A DNA stretch of 64,000 nucleotides from Marinicella gelatinilytica (GCF_026410405.1 NZ_JAPMLN010000014.1:1-64000); one strand, 5' to 3'. Shown: positions 1 through 8,569, counted from the stretch's first letter. Notes: generated by a model from the letters alone, not told the origin. Numbers and translations: made by a program.

Positions 1-429
1 CACACCTACGTCCTGTAGGCGACTAAGCGAAGCGCATGGACGCCGCCAAGGATGGCGGTGTTAGAATCGAGACCGGATCGGAGATCGAGGAATCTTCTCA
101 ATTTAGTCAGAATTTTAAACTTTGGGAGATATCTCCACTCGCTTCGCTCGGTCGATATGACAACATTTGTTTTGGTTTCTTCCAAATGCACCACGGGTAT
201 TAATTAGAGTAATTGTTATTAATTCCTAGAAGTAAGCTTTAATATTTGAAACCGGAAGTAGGTCGAATGCTAAAACAAAAAATCCGCGATCTACATGTGA
301 ATAGGGTAAATCATGACAAATTATGCGGATATATACTAAATTAGCTATAATGCCAATTAAGTTACGGGTTAATAGCAGGTTTGATTATTGCGTTGCCCCT
401 GATTATTCTTCTCAGCAAGTAAGTTTTTT
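1..429. other. Non-coding leader with a dispersed palindromic repeat
   Basis: No convincing gene is seen. Positions 126-162 hold a GAGATATCTCCACTCGCTTCG-type repeat related to those near 42508 and 46141; these belong to the common intergenic class reading roughly TCCCTCG..CTCGCTTCGCTCGG..ATGAC. The minus-strand open frame over positions 6-194 is mostly a translation of this repeat and is not called. The AT-rich stretch 200-429 should carry the promoter of the diguanylate cyclase, but no clear -35/-10 pair stood out. Confidence 0.5.
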
Positions 430-1611
430 ATGAATGGTATAAGCATTCTAACGGTTGATATTGTCACCATGGCGTTTACCCGTGGCATTATGCAAATGAT
501 GCTGGGCGGCTTGTTACTTTATTTGGGGAGTGGCCGGCTAAATGATCGGGCAGCGATATGGTGGGCGCTGGGTTTTTTACTGAACGGTGTCTCATTATTT
601 GCTTTTTCAATTGATGTCCCGGAAGCCTGGGAGTTATTTCGAAACACCTTAAACCACTTATCTATTGGTGCAGCATCAATCTTTTTCTTGATGGGCTTTT
701 GGCAATTTAGTAATCAGCCGATAAAACCCTGGTTGTTGATACTTTTGATGGTTTTTCCGCTCACCAGCATTATTGCCTGGGAGATTTTATGGCCCAACGC
801 CCGCTACCGCGTACTTTGTACGGTCTTAGGCCAGGTGGTGTATCTGATAGCCTTACAGCAAGCCCTTGCTGCGCCATTACGGACCGAACTTGCACGAATA
901 TTCCGGCGCTTACGTTATGCGGTTATTATTTACCTCGTTATCTTTATTTGGTCGTATGCCAGCCTTATTGAGATTTTACCTACCACCGCACGCCAGTCCT
1001 TAGATTATCACCGGTCGATATTTACCATCGCTTCGTTATTGTTTATGCTGACCCTGGCTGTTGGCTGCCTGGTACTGAAATTCGCATCCTTGGCAGCACG
1101 CAATTCTGATTTGGCGATGCGCGACTGGCTGACGGGTTTACTTAATCGGCGTGGCTTTTTTAATCAAATTGAATCCGGCAATCAGGCGAATAAAGACAGC
1201 AGCGCCATCAGTCTGTTGGCCATCGACATTGATCATTTTAAGAAAATTAATGACCTTGAAGGTCATGCGGCAGGCGATTTAGTCCTCAAACGATTTGCAG
1301 CATTATTAAAGTCTTTTGACAACGACAATCGGCTGATAGCACGCATGGGTGGCGAAGAATTTTTGGTCACCTTATATGATTCATCCGAAGCCGAGGCCTT
1401 GGCATTGGCTGAAGATATTCGCCGGCAAGTCGAGCAAAGTAAGGTGTTACTATCAAACCAAAAAACGATTCAGTTCACCATCAGTATCGGTGTCTATCAG
1501 CTAGGTCAGCACGAAAAAATTGAACAGGGACTGACCCAAGCCGATGAAGCTTTATACAAAGCAAAAAGACAAGGTCGAAATCAGGTTGTTATCGGGAAAA
1601 ATCTGAGCTAA
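430..1611 (+). CDS. Membrane-bound diguanylate cyclase (GGDEF protein)
   Basis: Makes cyclic di-GMP from two GTP at the inner membrane. The first ~225 residues are hydrophobic, with about six or seven membrane segments acting as a sensor-like module of unrecognised type. The C-terminal ~160 residues are a GGDEF domain starting near DWLTGLLNRRGF, with the active-site motif GGEEF at residues 307-311 and a metal-binding DIDHFKKIND stretch before it. The inhibitory RxxD site that often sits five residues before GGDEF is absent (the sequence there is RLIARM), so product inhibition through that site is unlikely. It stands alone, with no EAL partner nearby. The domain assignment is firm; the signal sensed is unknown. 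Confidence 0.93.
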   Translation: MNGISILTVDIVTMAFTRGIMQMMLGGLLLYLGSGRLNDRAAIWWALGFLLNGVSLFAFSIDVPEAWELFRNTLNHLSIGAASIFFLMGFWQFSNQPIKPWLLILLMVFPLTSIIAWEILWPNARYRVLCTVLGQVVYLIALQQALAAPLRTELARIFRRLRYAVIIYLVIFIWSYASLIEILPTTARQSLDYHRSIFTIASLLFMLTLAVGCLVLKFASLAARNSDLAMRDWLTGLLNRRGFFNQIESGNQANKDSSAISLLAIDIDHFKKINDLEGHAAGDLVLKRFAALLKSFDNDNRLIARMGGEEFLVTLYDSSEAEALALAEDIRRQVEQSKVLLSNQKTIQFTISIGVYQLGQHEKIEQGLTQADEALYKAKRQGRNQVVIGKNLS

Positions 1612-1685
1612 AGGCCTAAAACAACTAAAATAGACTGATAAGAATGATGGTTGAAATAAGCCGAAAAAATAGAGCGGTTGCTTGA

Positions 1686-1793
1686 GTAGGATGGGCTCGG
1701 CCCATCAATCACTTATTATGGAGCTGTAACTATCACCAATCGAAATCAATAACTTACGGATTACATTTTTTTGATTGGCAAGGCCTATCCTAC
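1686..1793. repeat. Dispersed inverted-repeat element, copy A (108 bp)
   Basis: The ends are imperfect inverted repeats: GTAGGATGGGCTCGGCCCAT on the left, and ATTGGCAAGGCCTATCCTAC on the right. The interior (TAACTATCACCAATCGAAATC, then an ..AACTTACGG.. stretch) is related to copy B at 2436-2533. Copies A and B bracket the parDE module. No coding capacity; it looks like a small MITE-type element. Confidence 0.65.
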
Positions 1794-1815
1794 GGTAATT
1801 ACAATCTGGCAGTAA

Positions 1816-2115
1816 TTAAGGGCGATAGAATAACGCTTTATCAGGATTTTCCATATTCAGAATACGGACAATTGTAATCTTGCCAGTTTCTGAGAGGTAG
1901 TAGATTGAATGTTTGCCATAGACACTTCGTCGGTATCCAGATCGAATGTAATCAACGGATTGATAATGTTTTGGATTTTCAGCAATATTTTCAAAGTGTT
2001 TTTGCATTCCTTTGACATAATTAAGCGCTTGATTGATACCAAACGTTTCAATCCCGTACTCAAACAAACGTTCGAAGTCCGCATCGGCGGCTTCGCTTAA
2101 TCTGTAGACTGACAT
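1816..2115 (-). CDS. parE: ParE/RelE-type toxin of a ParDE module
   Basis: About 99 residues starting MSVYRLSEAADADFERLFEYG, a typical ParE opening, with the conserved YRRSVYGKHSIYYL core and C-terminal VRILNMENPDKALF. ParE toxins poison DNA gyrase; this is family knowledge and the target here is inferred. A longer in-frame start at 2187 would lie inside the antitoxin gene, so the ATG at 2115, one base after the antitoxin stop, is preferred. It is co-transcribed with parD upstream, and the pair sits between two copies of one dispersed repeat. Confidence 0.87.
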   Translation of the reverse strand: MSVYRLSEAADADFERLFEYGIETFGINQALNYVKGMQKHFENIAENPKHYQSVDYIRSGYRRSVYGKHSIYYLSETGKITIVRILNMENPDKALFYRP

Positions 2116-2116
2116 A

Positions 2117-2359
2117 TCATTTTTTTTTGGCAATAACGGCTTTAATGATGTCATCGGGTGTGCGTGAGCTAATGCCACTTTGCTCACCTTTAATCAATTC
2201 TGCTCGCAAGGCTTCAAGTTCACTGTTACGCTGTTGGTCACGTCGAATTAAATCACGAACGTACTCACTTTCATTGGTAAATTGTCCATCCTCAACGCGA
2301 GACTTAATCCAGTCACCCTGTTGGTTGGTTAATGTAATGGTTTTTCGAATTGTGGCCAT
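2117..2359 (-). CDS. parD: ParD-type ribbon-helix-helix antitoxin
   Basis: About 80 residues. The N-terminus MATIRKTITLTNQQGDWIKS followed by FTNESEYVRDLIRRDQ is the RHH DNA-binding fold of ParD/CopG antitoxins. The C-terminal tail (EALRAELIKGEQSGIS, then the DDIIKAV region) is the usual toxin-binding segment. An in-frame ATG at 2371 would add MRHI; the ATG at 2359 matches the family start better. It precedes parE by one base, so translation is probably coupled. Autorepression is typical of the family, and a TATACT -10 box with an inverted repeat lies just upstream. Confidence 0.87.
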   Translation of the reverse strand: MATIRKTITLTNQQGDWIKSRVEDGQFTNESEYVRDLIRRDQQRNSELEALRAELIKGEQSGISSRTPDDIIKAVIAKKK

Positions 2360-2389
2360 GATGTGTCTCAATAATCATACTTTTGATGT

Positions 2390-2416
2390 AGTATAGCACA
2401 AAAATGATAGATTCAA
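2390..2416 (-). promoter_or_regulatory. Probable parDE promoter
   Basis: On the minus strand TTGAAT (2416-2411) and TATACT (2395-2390) are separated by 15 bases. ATACT and AGTAT form a small inverted repeat just downstream, where an RHH antitoxin would be expected to bind. The spacer is short, so this is tentative. Confidence 0.4.
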
Positions 2417-2435
2417 TGAGGATGAAATATGTCCC

Positions 2436-2533
2436 GTAGATGGGTTCACCCAATCAATTATAATGTCCCTGTTACAATCACCAAACGAAACCATAAACTT
2501 ACATTTGTTATTGATGGGCGGAGCCCATCCTAC
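2436..2533. repeat. Dispersed inverted-repeat element, copy B (98 bp)
   Basis: Ends: GTAGATGGGTTCACCCAATC on the left, and GATGGGCGGAGCCCATCCTAC on the right (inverse complements with mismatches). The interior TACAATCACCAAACGAAACC then AAACTTACA matches copy A at 1686-1793. It lies between parD and the ZIP-like gene. Confidence 0.65.
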
Positions 2534-2639
2534 GGTGCTTGGTTGTAGTTATAGGTCATACGCTGCGATTGAAGTTACAGTTTATTATGATGTAAAGAGA
2601 CAATTTGTGTCCGTTTAATAACTGCGCTAAACTGAATCA

Positions 2640-3353
2640 ATGAATGAATGGATAGTGATACTTTTACTGACTTTATTAGCCGGTGTCGCGATTCCTATTG
2701 GCGGGACGTTGGCGGCGTTTGAAAACATTCGTCGTGATTGGCTGAAAAATGAACTTCGACATGGCGTGATGGCCTTTGGTGGCGGGGCTTTATTGGCGGC
2801 GGTGGCGTTGGTGTTGGTGCCGGAGGGTAGTAAGGACTTGCCGATTTGGGCCACGGCTTTGAGCTTCATCTTGGGTGGTTTGGTGTTTATGGCTTTGGAT
2901 ATTGTCCTGGCCAAAAACCAAACCTCCGCCAGTCAACTGGTGGCGATGTTGGCAGATTTTATTCCCGAAGCCCTGGCTTTAGGGGCCACCTTTGTGATTG
3001 ATAAAAAAGTTGCACCCTTATTGGCCGGGATTATGGCTTTGCAAAACCTACCCGAAGGCTTTAACGCTTTTCGAGAGATTAAAGCCTCAACACAATACAG
3101 CGCCAGAAAAATTATTGTTGTCTTTATCTTGATTGCCTTTTTGGGTCCAATCGCCGGTTTATCCGGTTATTGGCTGTTGAGCGATTTCCAGGAAATCGTC
3201 GCCGCCATTATGCTGTTTGCCGCCGGGGGCATTACCTACATCATCTTTCAAGACATCGCACCGCAAGCCAAGCTCGAATCCCATTGGTCACCACCAATCT
3301 TCGCTTTACTGGGCTTTTTACTGGGTCTGATCGGGCAGCAATTAACCGGTTAG
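2640..3353 (+). CDS. ZIP-family metal transporter-like membrane protein
   Basis: 237 residues with about eight hydrophobic segments, a size and layout like ZupT/ZIP divalent cation transporters of the inner membrane. Family-type segments are visible: DFIPEALALGA at residues 106-116 (TM4 position) and QNLPEGFNAF from residue 135 (TM5 position). In canonical ZIP proteins each of these begins with a metal-binding His (HNxPEG). Here they are Asp106 and Gln135, so metal choice or activity may differ. No metal regulator lies next to it. The GFA-family gene follows after 12 bases and may be co-transcribed. Confidence 0.8.
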   Translation: MNEWIVILLLTLLAGVAIPIGGTLAAFENIRRDWLKNELRHGVMAFGGGALLAAVALVLVPEGSKDLPIWATALSFILGGLVFMALDIVLAKNQTSASQLVAMLADFIPEALALGATFVIDKKVAPLLAGIMALQNLPEGFNAFREIKASTQYSARKIIVVFILIAFLGPIAGLSGYWLLSDFQEIVAAIMLFAAGGITYIIFQDIAPQAKLESHWSPPIFALLGFLLGLIGQQLTG

Positions 3354-3365
3354 GAGTCTAAATTC

Positions 3366-3776
3366 ATGGCTTTAAATTTGACAGAAGTTGATAGTGTACA
3401 GATTCTCATTAAACATAAAGCCAGTTGTCATTGTGGTGCGGTCGAACTTGAATTGAGTTTGCCTGATGGATTAGTCGATATCAGATGTTGTGATTGTTCC
3501 TTGTGCAGAAGAAAGGGCGCCATTGTCGCCTCTGTACCACTCTCTGAACTAAAAATACTCAAAGGTGAAAAAAATCTCAGGTTGTACCAATTCAATACAA
3601 AAACCGCTAAGCATTATTTTTGTTCTATCTGTGGCATCTATACCCACCATCAGCGCCGGTCAAATCCGGATCAGTACGGCTTTAATGTGGCGTGTTTAGA
3701 AGGTATTAACCCGCTTAAGATAGACAATGTACCCACCTATGACGGTGTTTATCATCCGGCGGATCATGATGCTTAA
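3366..3776 (+). CDS. GFA family (CENP-V/glutathione-dependent formaldehyde-activating) protein
   Basis: 136 residues with the zinc-binding cysteine pattern of the GFA fold: CHCGAVELEL near residue 19, CCDCSLCRRKG near 39, and CSICGIYTHHQRR near 79. These are small cytoplasmic beta-rich zinc proteins; only some act in formaldehyde-glutathione chemistry, so no substrate is assigned. The ATG at 3366 leaves a ~17-residue leader before the first Cys motif, and a later start is possible. It follows the ZIP-like gene by 12 bases and converges on a small membrane-protein gene. Confidence 0.85.
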   Translation: MALNLTEVDSVQILIKHKASCHCGAVELELSLPDGLVDIRCCDCSLCRRKGAIVASVPLSELKILKGEKNLRLYQFNTKTAKHYFCSICGIYTHHQRRSNPDQYGFNVACLEGINPLKIDNVPTYDGVYHPADHDA

Positions 3777-3784
3777 AATCAAAA

Positions 3785-4159
3785 TTAAGCCGTTTCATTT
3801 TGATACACCGAATAATCCCGGGGTTGGAATGTACTGGTCCGGCTCATTAATAAGACCACCAGGGTGAAATAAACAGATTGCACCACATCTTTCAGTCCAT
3901 GCAGATTTGCCCAGAACATCCACATATTTGTGGTCATAAATAAATTAGCAGCAATCCAACCAATTACCAATACCTGGCATATCAAACGAATTTGGGCTGA
4001 GTGGTCAAGGCTTGACTGATGCGGGTCTGTTTTTTTGCCCTTGATTTGAAAGAATATCATCACGAAGAAAAACAGATTCAGTCCACCTATATAGAATAGA
4101 TTCCATAAGCCGGCGAAGCCTTGAAAAGGGTGATAATGCATATAGATGATCGTCAACAC
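3785..4159 (-). CDS. Small membrane protein of unknown function
   Basis: About 124 residues with three or four hydrophobic segments (LWNLFYIGGLNLFFFVMIFF; LICQVLVIGWIAANLFM; VVQSVYFTLVVLLM). I do not recognise the family. The first codon at 4159 is GTG; an ATG at 4141 (MHYHPFQG) would give a 118-residue product. It lies 28 bases after dinB on the same strand, so it could be the last gene of that run. Confidence 0.6.
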   Translation of the reverse strand: MLTIIYMHYHPFQGFAGLWNLFYIGGLNLFFFVMIFFQIKGKKTDPHQSSLDHSAQIRLICQVLVIGWIAANLFMTTNMWMFWANLHGLKDVVQSVYFTLVVLLMSRTSTFQPRDYSVYQNETA

Positions 4160-4187
4160 CAGTATCAGAGCAAAGAGATCAAGTCAT

Positions 4188-5264
4188 TCAATTAATATCA
4201 AACAAATCTCCCTGATGGGTCGTTAAGGGGTTTTGGTATTGAAAGCCAAGGCCCAATAAGCGCACCGGCTTTCCTTGTCGGTGCCAGGCGGTTTTGATCA
4301 GTTCCTGGAAGGTTGTGAGGTCGGGTTGGTGGCCGATGGCCTGGGCGGTGGTGGTTTGGAAATCGCTGAAGCGGACTTTGACGTAGAGGGCTTTGATGAG
4401 GAGCGGGACATGACTTTTTTTCAGGGCGCGTTGGTGGCGTTCTAATAATAATTCGTATAAGCGAGGGATAACAGCCTGACAAGCAGTGAGATTGGGCAGG
4501 TCGTTCATAAAGGTGTCTTCGATGCTGGTGGATTTACGAATCCGTTTTGTTTGCACCGGTCGGTTGTCGATGCCGCGGCAGTAGTTAAATAAGGATAAGC
4601 CAAAGCGGCCGAAGTATTGTTGCAGTTCGCTTTCAGTGAGTTGTTGCAAATCGGCACAGGTGTGCAGGCCGAGCTTCTGCATTTTCTGGTTGGTGACGGT
4701 ACCGACGCCGGGGATTTTTTTGACCGCTAAGTCTGTCATAAAGTCATCAATGGCATCGGGTGTGATGAGTTTCTGGCCGTTGGGTTTGTTCCAATCACTG
4801 GCAATTTTGGCTAGGAATTTATTGGGCGCGATGCCGGCAGAGGCGGTGAGATTGTGTTGTTGTTCAATGTCCCAGCGTATAGCCTGCGCCATTAAGGTGG
4901 CACTGCCGCGGCAATGGTCTGAATCGGTGACATCTAAAAAGGCTTCATCCAGTGATAAGGGCTGAATAATCTCGGTGTAGTTTTTAAAGATATCAAAGAT
5001 TTCAGCGGAGACCTGGCGATAGACGTCTGAGCGCACCGGCTGAATAATCAGATCCGGGCAGAGTTTCAGGGCTTTGGCCATCGGCATGGCCGAATGGATA
5101 CCATATTCCCGTGCTTCATAGGAGCAGGTGGCGACCACGCCGCGTTTATGCGGTTGACCACCGACAGCAATGGCTTTACCGGTCAGTTCAGGAAAATCGC
5201 GGACCTCAATGGCGGCATAGAAGCAATCCATGTCGATGTGGATAATTTTACGGACAGTTTCCAT
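4188..5264 (-). CDS. dinB: DNA polymerase IV (Y-family translesion polymerase)
   Basis: About 358 residues. Catalytic motifs are intact: IHIDMDCFYAAIE at the N-terminus, the SLDEAFLDV acidic pair near residue 100, the helix-hairpin-helix KKIPGVGTVTNQKMQKLG, and the C-terminal little-finger domain. The product is an error-prone polymerase acting at stalled forks. The ATG at 5264 gives METVRKIIHIDMD. A TTG at 5285 (seven residues longer) overlaps the end of the upstream sugar-dehydrogenase gene and has GAGG just before it, so it is a real alternative. Downstream partner of pfp and the dehydrogenase in an overlapping run. No LexA box was recognised. Confidence 0.94.
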   Translation of the reverse strand: METVRKIIHIDMDCFYAAIEVRDFPELTGKAIAVGGQPHKRGVVATCSYEAREYGIHSAMPMAKALKLCPDLIIQPVRSDVYRQVSAEIFDIFKNYTEIIQPLSLDEAFLDVTDSDHCRGSATLMAQAIRWDIEQQHNLTASAGIAPNKFLAKIASDWNKPNGQKLITPDAIDDFMTDLAVKKIPGVGTVTNQKMQKLGLHTCADLQQLTESELQQYFGRFGLSLFNYCRGIDNRPVQTKRIRKSTSIEDTFMNDLPNLTACQAVIPRLYELLLERHQRALKKSHVPLLIKALYVKVRFSDFQTTTAQAIGHQPDLTTFQELIKTAWHRQGKPVRLLGLGFQYQNPLTTHQGDLFDIN

Positions 5265-5268
5265 GGCC

Positions 5269-6534
5269 TTACAGGCGGGCGTCAACCTCGGATTTGGGTA
5301 GCAGACCTTTTAAATCAAAAACCAGGCCGTCTTCGGCGCAAAAATGTCGGGGTGAAAAGTTTTTTTCTTTAAAACAATCATGGGCCACCGCCAGCAACAC
5401 CAGATCATAGCGATCGGCTTGTGGCTTTTGGGTGAGTGCAATGCCGTACTCCTGTTCTAAATTAGCCGCATCAGCCCAGGGATCGCAGACATCAACCTGG
5501 GCATGGTAGCGTTCCAGCTGGTCTTTAATTTCAACCACCCGGGTGTTGCGCAGATCCGGGCAGTTTTCTTTAAAGGTCACGCCCATGATTAAAATGCGTG
5601 CTTTAACGATGTGTTTGGAGTGCAATGCCATCAGTTTTAAAATACGTTCAGACACGTAGCCGCTCATGTTTTCATTTAAGCGTCGTGCGGTGGTAATCAG
5701 TTGTGGGAAGTAACCGCTTTGCTGGGACTGATGAATCAGGTAATAAGGATCAACGCCGATACAATGCCCGCCCACTAAGCCGGGTTTAAAGGGCAGGAAA
5801 TTCCATTTGGTGCTGGCGGCGGCAATCACATCGAGGACATCGATATCCATTTCATGGAACATCATCGATAATTCGTTCATAAAGGCAATGTTGATATCAC
5901 GCTGGGTGTTTTCGATGGCTTTGGCGGCTTCGGCGACTTGGATGGTCGGTGCCATATGGGTGCCGGCGGGGATGATTTTTTGGTAGATTTGATTAATTCG
6001 TTCAGCGGTTTCCGGGGTGGAGCCGGCCACCACTTTAACGATGGTTTGCAAGGTGTTGACCTTGTCGCCGGGGTTAATGCGTTCCGGGGAATAGCCCAGG
6101 AAAAAATCTTTATTTAAGCGTAATCCACTGGCGTTTTGTAAGGTGTCGGCACAAATACCTTCGGTGGCGCCGGGATAAACGGTGGATTCATAAATCACCA
6201 CATCACCTTTTTTTAACAGGCCGCCAATGGTTTCGCTGGCCGCCAGCAGCGGTGATAAATCAGGGGTGTGGTTACTGTCCACGGGTGTTGGGACTGTAAT
6301 AATAAATACATTGGCATCGGCCAAATCATGGCTGTTGTCAGTCAGCTGAACATCACTGGTCGCCAGCTGCTGCGTACAGACTTCCCGAGTGTGGTCGTGG
6401 TGTTGTTTCAGTGCTTTAATGCGACTTGCATTCAAGTCATAACCCATGGTGGGGAAATGTTCAGACAAGGCCAAAGCCAAAGGTAAGCCAACATAACCTA
6501 AACCAACAACCGCAATGTGTGTTGATGCCGGCAT
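5269..6534 (-). CDS. Nucleotide sugar (UDP-sugar) 6-dehydrogenase, TviB/WbpO type
   Basis: 421 residues. N-terminal NAD-binding Rossmann motif VVGLGYVGLPLA, middle-domain signature YSPERINPGD, and the catalytic Cys258 in GGHCIGVDPYYL. Such enzymes oxidise UDP-GlcNAc, UDP-GalNAc or UDP-Glc to the uronic acid for surface polysaccharide; the FSPERINPGD/GVDPYYL pattern fits the UDP-HexNAc branch better than classical UDP-glucose dehydrogenase, but the substrate is not certain. No other polysaccharide genes lie nearby. Its ATG shares one base with the pfp stop (TGATG), so translation is probably coupled. The context with a glycolytic enzyme and a DNA polymerase is unusual. Confidence 0.9.
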   Translation of the reverse strand: MPASTHIAVVGLGYVGLPLALALSEHFPTMGYDLNASRIKALKQHHDHTREVCTQQLATSDVQLTDNSHDLADANVFIITVPTPVDSNHTPDLSPLLAASETIGGLLKKGDVVIYESTVYPGATEGICADTLQNASGLRLNKDFFLGYSPERINPGDKVNTLQTIVKVVAGSTPETAERINQIYQKIIPAGTHMAPTIQVAEAAKAIENTQRDINIAFMNELSMMFHEMDIDVLDVIAAASTKWNFLPFKPGLVGGHCIGVDPYYLIHQSQQSGYFPQLITTARRLNENMSGYVSERILKLMALHSKHIVKARILIMGVTFKENCPDLRNTRVVEIKDQLERYHAQVDVCDPWADAANLEQEYGIALTQKPQADRYDLVLLAVAHDCFKEKNFSPRHFCAEDGLVFDLKGLLPKSEVDARL

Positions 6535-7793
6535 CAGATATCAAAAGCCGGTAATTTTTGGGGCGTCAACTTCTTACTGAGTCGCACATAATGCGGCAGG
6601 CCGTCTTCATTAAATGGAGGAAAGGCTTCGCCTGCAATCAGCGGCTGTAAATAGCGGCGACAGGCCTCGGTTATACCAAAACCATCCTCGGTGATGAATT
6701 CTCGCGGCAGCATTTTTTCAACATTGGCCAAATCTTTTAATTCTGCGGTGGTGATATCCCAGGTATAGGGATTTTCCGTTAAGCGTCTGATGACCGGCAT
6801 CACCGCGTTGCGACCCTCGACGGCCAATTCCATGGCGCGTTTACCAACCGCATAGGCTTGTTCCAAATCGGTTTTTGAGGCCAGATGCCGGGCTGAGCGT
6901 TGTAAGTAATCGCTGATGGCGTAATGGTACTTAAAGCCCAGTTCATCGCGCACCATTTGCGCAATAACGGTGGCAACACCGCCCAGTTGGGCATGACCAA
7001 AGGCATCCGTGGTACCGGCATCAGCCAGAAATTGACCGTCTTTGTCTTGCACACCTTCGGACACCACAATGGAACAATAACCATGGTTATCGACTGACCA
7101 TTTGACGCGCTCTAAAAATGCGGCTTTGTCGAATGGGATTTCAGGAAACAAGATAATTTGCGGCGGTTCATCGTGGTTTTTTCCGGCCAGGCCTCCGGCG
7201 GCGGCAATCCAGCCGGCATGGCGGCCCATGACTTCTAAAATAAACACTTTGGTTGAGCTTTCAGACATCGATTCCACATCGAGACTGGCTTCCATGATTG
7301 AAGTGGCAATATATTTAGCGGTGGTACCGAATCCGGGGCAGGTGTCGGTGACCGGCAAATCATTGTCGATGGTTTTGGGTACGCCAATACACATCACATC
7401 CAGACCTCTGGCGTGAGCCATTTGAGAAACTTTGTGAGCGGTGTCGGAGGAATCGCCGCCGCCGTTATACAGAAAATAACCAATATTATGGGCTTTGAAG
7501 ACATCCACTAAACGGTCATATTCGCGTTTTTGCGCGTCTGGGTCTTTCAGTTTAAAACGACACGAACCAAAGGCGCCGCCGGGGGTATGCATTAAAGTGG
7601 CAATCTCGTCATCCGTGTGTTGCGCGGTGTCGATGAGTTCTTCGCGTAAGGCACCGATAATGCCGTTTTTGGCGCCGAATACGGTACCCACCTCGGGTAA
7701 AGAACGGGCGGTTTGAATCACGCCACAAGCGGTGGCATTAATGACGGCTGTGACCCCGCCTGACTGACAATAAAGGGCATTTTTCTTAGACAT
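6534..7793 (-). CDS. pfp: Pyrophosphate-dependent 6-phosphofructokinase
   Basis: 419 residues. Interconverts fructose-6-phosphate and fructose-1,6-bisphosphate using PPi, giving reversible glycolysis. The phosphodonor assignment rests on two visible positions: GGGDSSDT with Asp114 where ATP enzymes carry Gly (GGDGS), and PKTIDND with Lys140 where ATP enzymes have PGTIDND. Both are hallmarks of PPi specificity. The MGRHAGWIAA substrate loop is present. It is the first gene of the pfp - dehydrogenase - dinB run and is divergent from adk across a 212-bp gap. No ATP-dependent PFK is in this window. Confidence 0.94.
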   Translation of the reverse strand: MSKKNALYCQSGGVTAVINATACGVIQTARSLPEVGTVFGAKNGIIGALREELIDTAQHTDDEIATLMHTPGGAFGSCRFKLKDPDAQKREYDRLVDVFKAHNIGYFLYNGGGDSSDTAHKVSQMAHARGLDVMCIGVPKTIDNDLPVTDTCPGFGTTAKYIATSIMEASLDVESMSESSTKVFILEVMGRHAGWIAAAGGLAGKNHDEPPQIILFPEIPFDKAAFLERVKWSVDNHGYCSIVVSEGVQDKDGQFLADAGTTDAFGHAQLGGVATVIAQMVRDELGFKYHYAISDYLQRSARHLASKTDLEQAYAVGKRAMELAVEGRNAVMPVIRRLTENPYTWDITTAELKDLANVEKMLPREFITEDGFGITEACRRYLQPLIAGEAFPPFNEDGLPHYVRLSKKLTPQKLPAFDI

Positions 7794-7940
7794 GATATAT
7801 TCCTGAATATTATTTTTTTTGGCTCACATATTGACTATATTAGCTTTGCGGTGTACTGTTAGCGCCTTTCTAAACAACACCTCAGCCCATTACAAGACGT
7901 GATTTCTTCAGGCAAAGATTTTAACTGAAAATGAAGTCAC

Positions 7941-7972
7941 TTGCACCGCTGACTGCAAGATACCTTTATAAT
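7941..7972 (+). promoter_or_regulatory. Probable adk promoter
   Basis: A perfect TATAAT (-10) lies at 7967-7972, 33 bases before the adk ATG. The best -35 candidate, TTGCAC at 7941-7946, gives a 20-base spacer, longer than ideal, so only the -10 is well supported. Confidence 0.45.
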
Positions 7973-8005
7973 GGCAACCATAACGACAAAACAAGAGAGC
8001 TTTTT

Positions 8006-8569
8006 ATGAGAATAGTTTTACTCGGCGCGCCCGGCAGTGGCAAAGGAACCCAAGCTAAACTGATTGTGAAAGAACGTCAAATTCCACATATATCAACCGG
8101 TGATTTATTGCGAGGAGCGATAGCCGATCAGACCGAATTGGGCTTGGCAGCCAAAAAAGTCATGGACGCCGGTGAGTTGGTATCTGATGAGATTGTCCTG
8201 GGCATGCTTAAAGACCGACTTAATCAGCCTGATGCCGCTAAAGGATTTGTGCTGGATGGTTTTCCACGCAATGTGCGGCAGGCCGAAATGCTGGAAGAGT
8301 TGTTGTCAGAACTGGACATTCAGTTGGATCATGCCTTATTAATTCAAGTTAACCCCGATGAAGTGGTGGCAAGAATTGCGAAACGTGCGCAAGAGGAAGG
8401 CCGGACCGATGACACCGAAGAAGTGGTCAGAAATCGCTTAGAAGTGTACCGCGAGCAAACCGAACCGGTGGCTGATTTTTATCGAAAGCAAGATATTGTG
8501 TCAGAAATCCACGGTACCGGTAGCATCGAAGAAGTGCATGACCGTATCCAGGCAGTATTTAGGTTTTAA
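8006..8569 (+). CDS. adk: Adenylate kinase (short form)
   Basis: 187 residues. The P-loop GAPGSGKGTQAK, the AMP-binding ISTGDLLRGAI stretch and the DGFPRNVRQAE signature are all clear. It converts 2 ADP to ATP + AMP. The length and the region KRAQEEGRTDDTEEVVRNRL show the short-LID variant, about 25-30 residues shorter than the E. coli enzyme. An upstream in-frame ATG at 7931 would add 25 residues without homology; the ATG at 8006 after AAGAGAG is chosen. Convergent with the TusA-like gene, with 7 bases between stop codons and no terminator visible there. Confidence 0.96.
   Translation: MRIVLLGAPGSGKGTQAKLIVKERQIPHISTGDLLRGAIADQTELGLAAKKVMDAGELVSDEIVLGMLKDRLNQPDAAKGFVLDGFPRNVRQAEMLEELLSELDIQLDHALLIQVNPDEVVARIAKRAQEEGRTDDTEEVVRNRLEVYREQTEPVADFYRKQDIVSEIHGTGSIEEVHDRIQAVFRF

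Noticed and set aside
6-194. 62-codon open frame on the minus strand
   Set aside because: Much of it is a translation of the dispersed palindromic repeat at 126-162; no ribosome site or homology.
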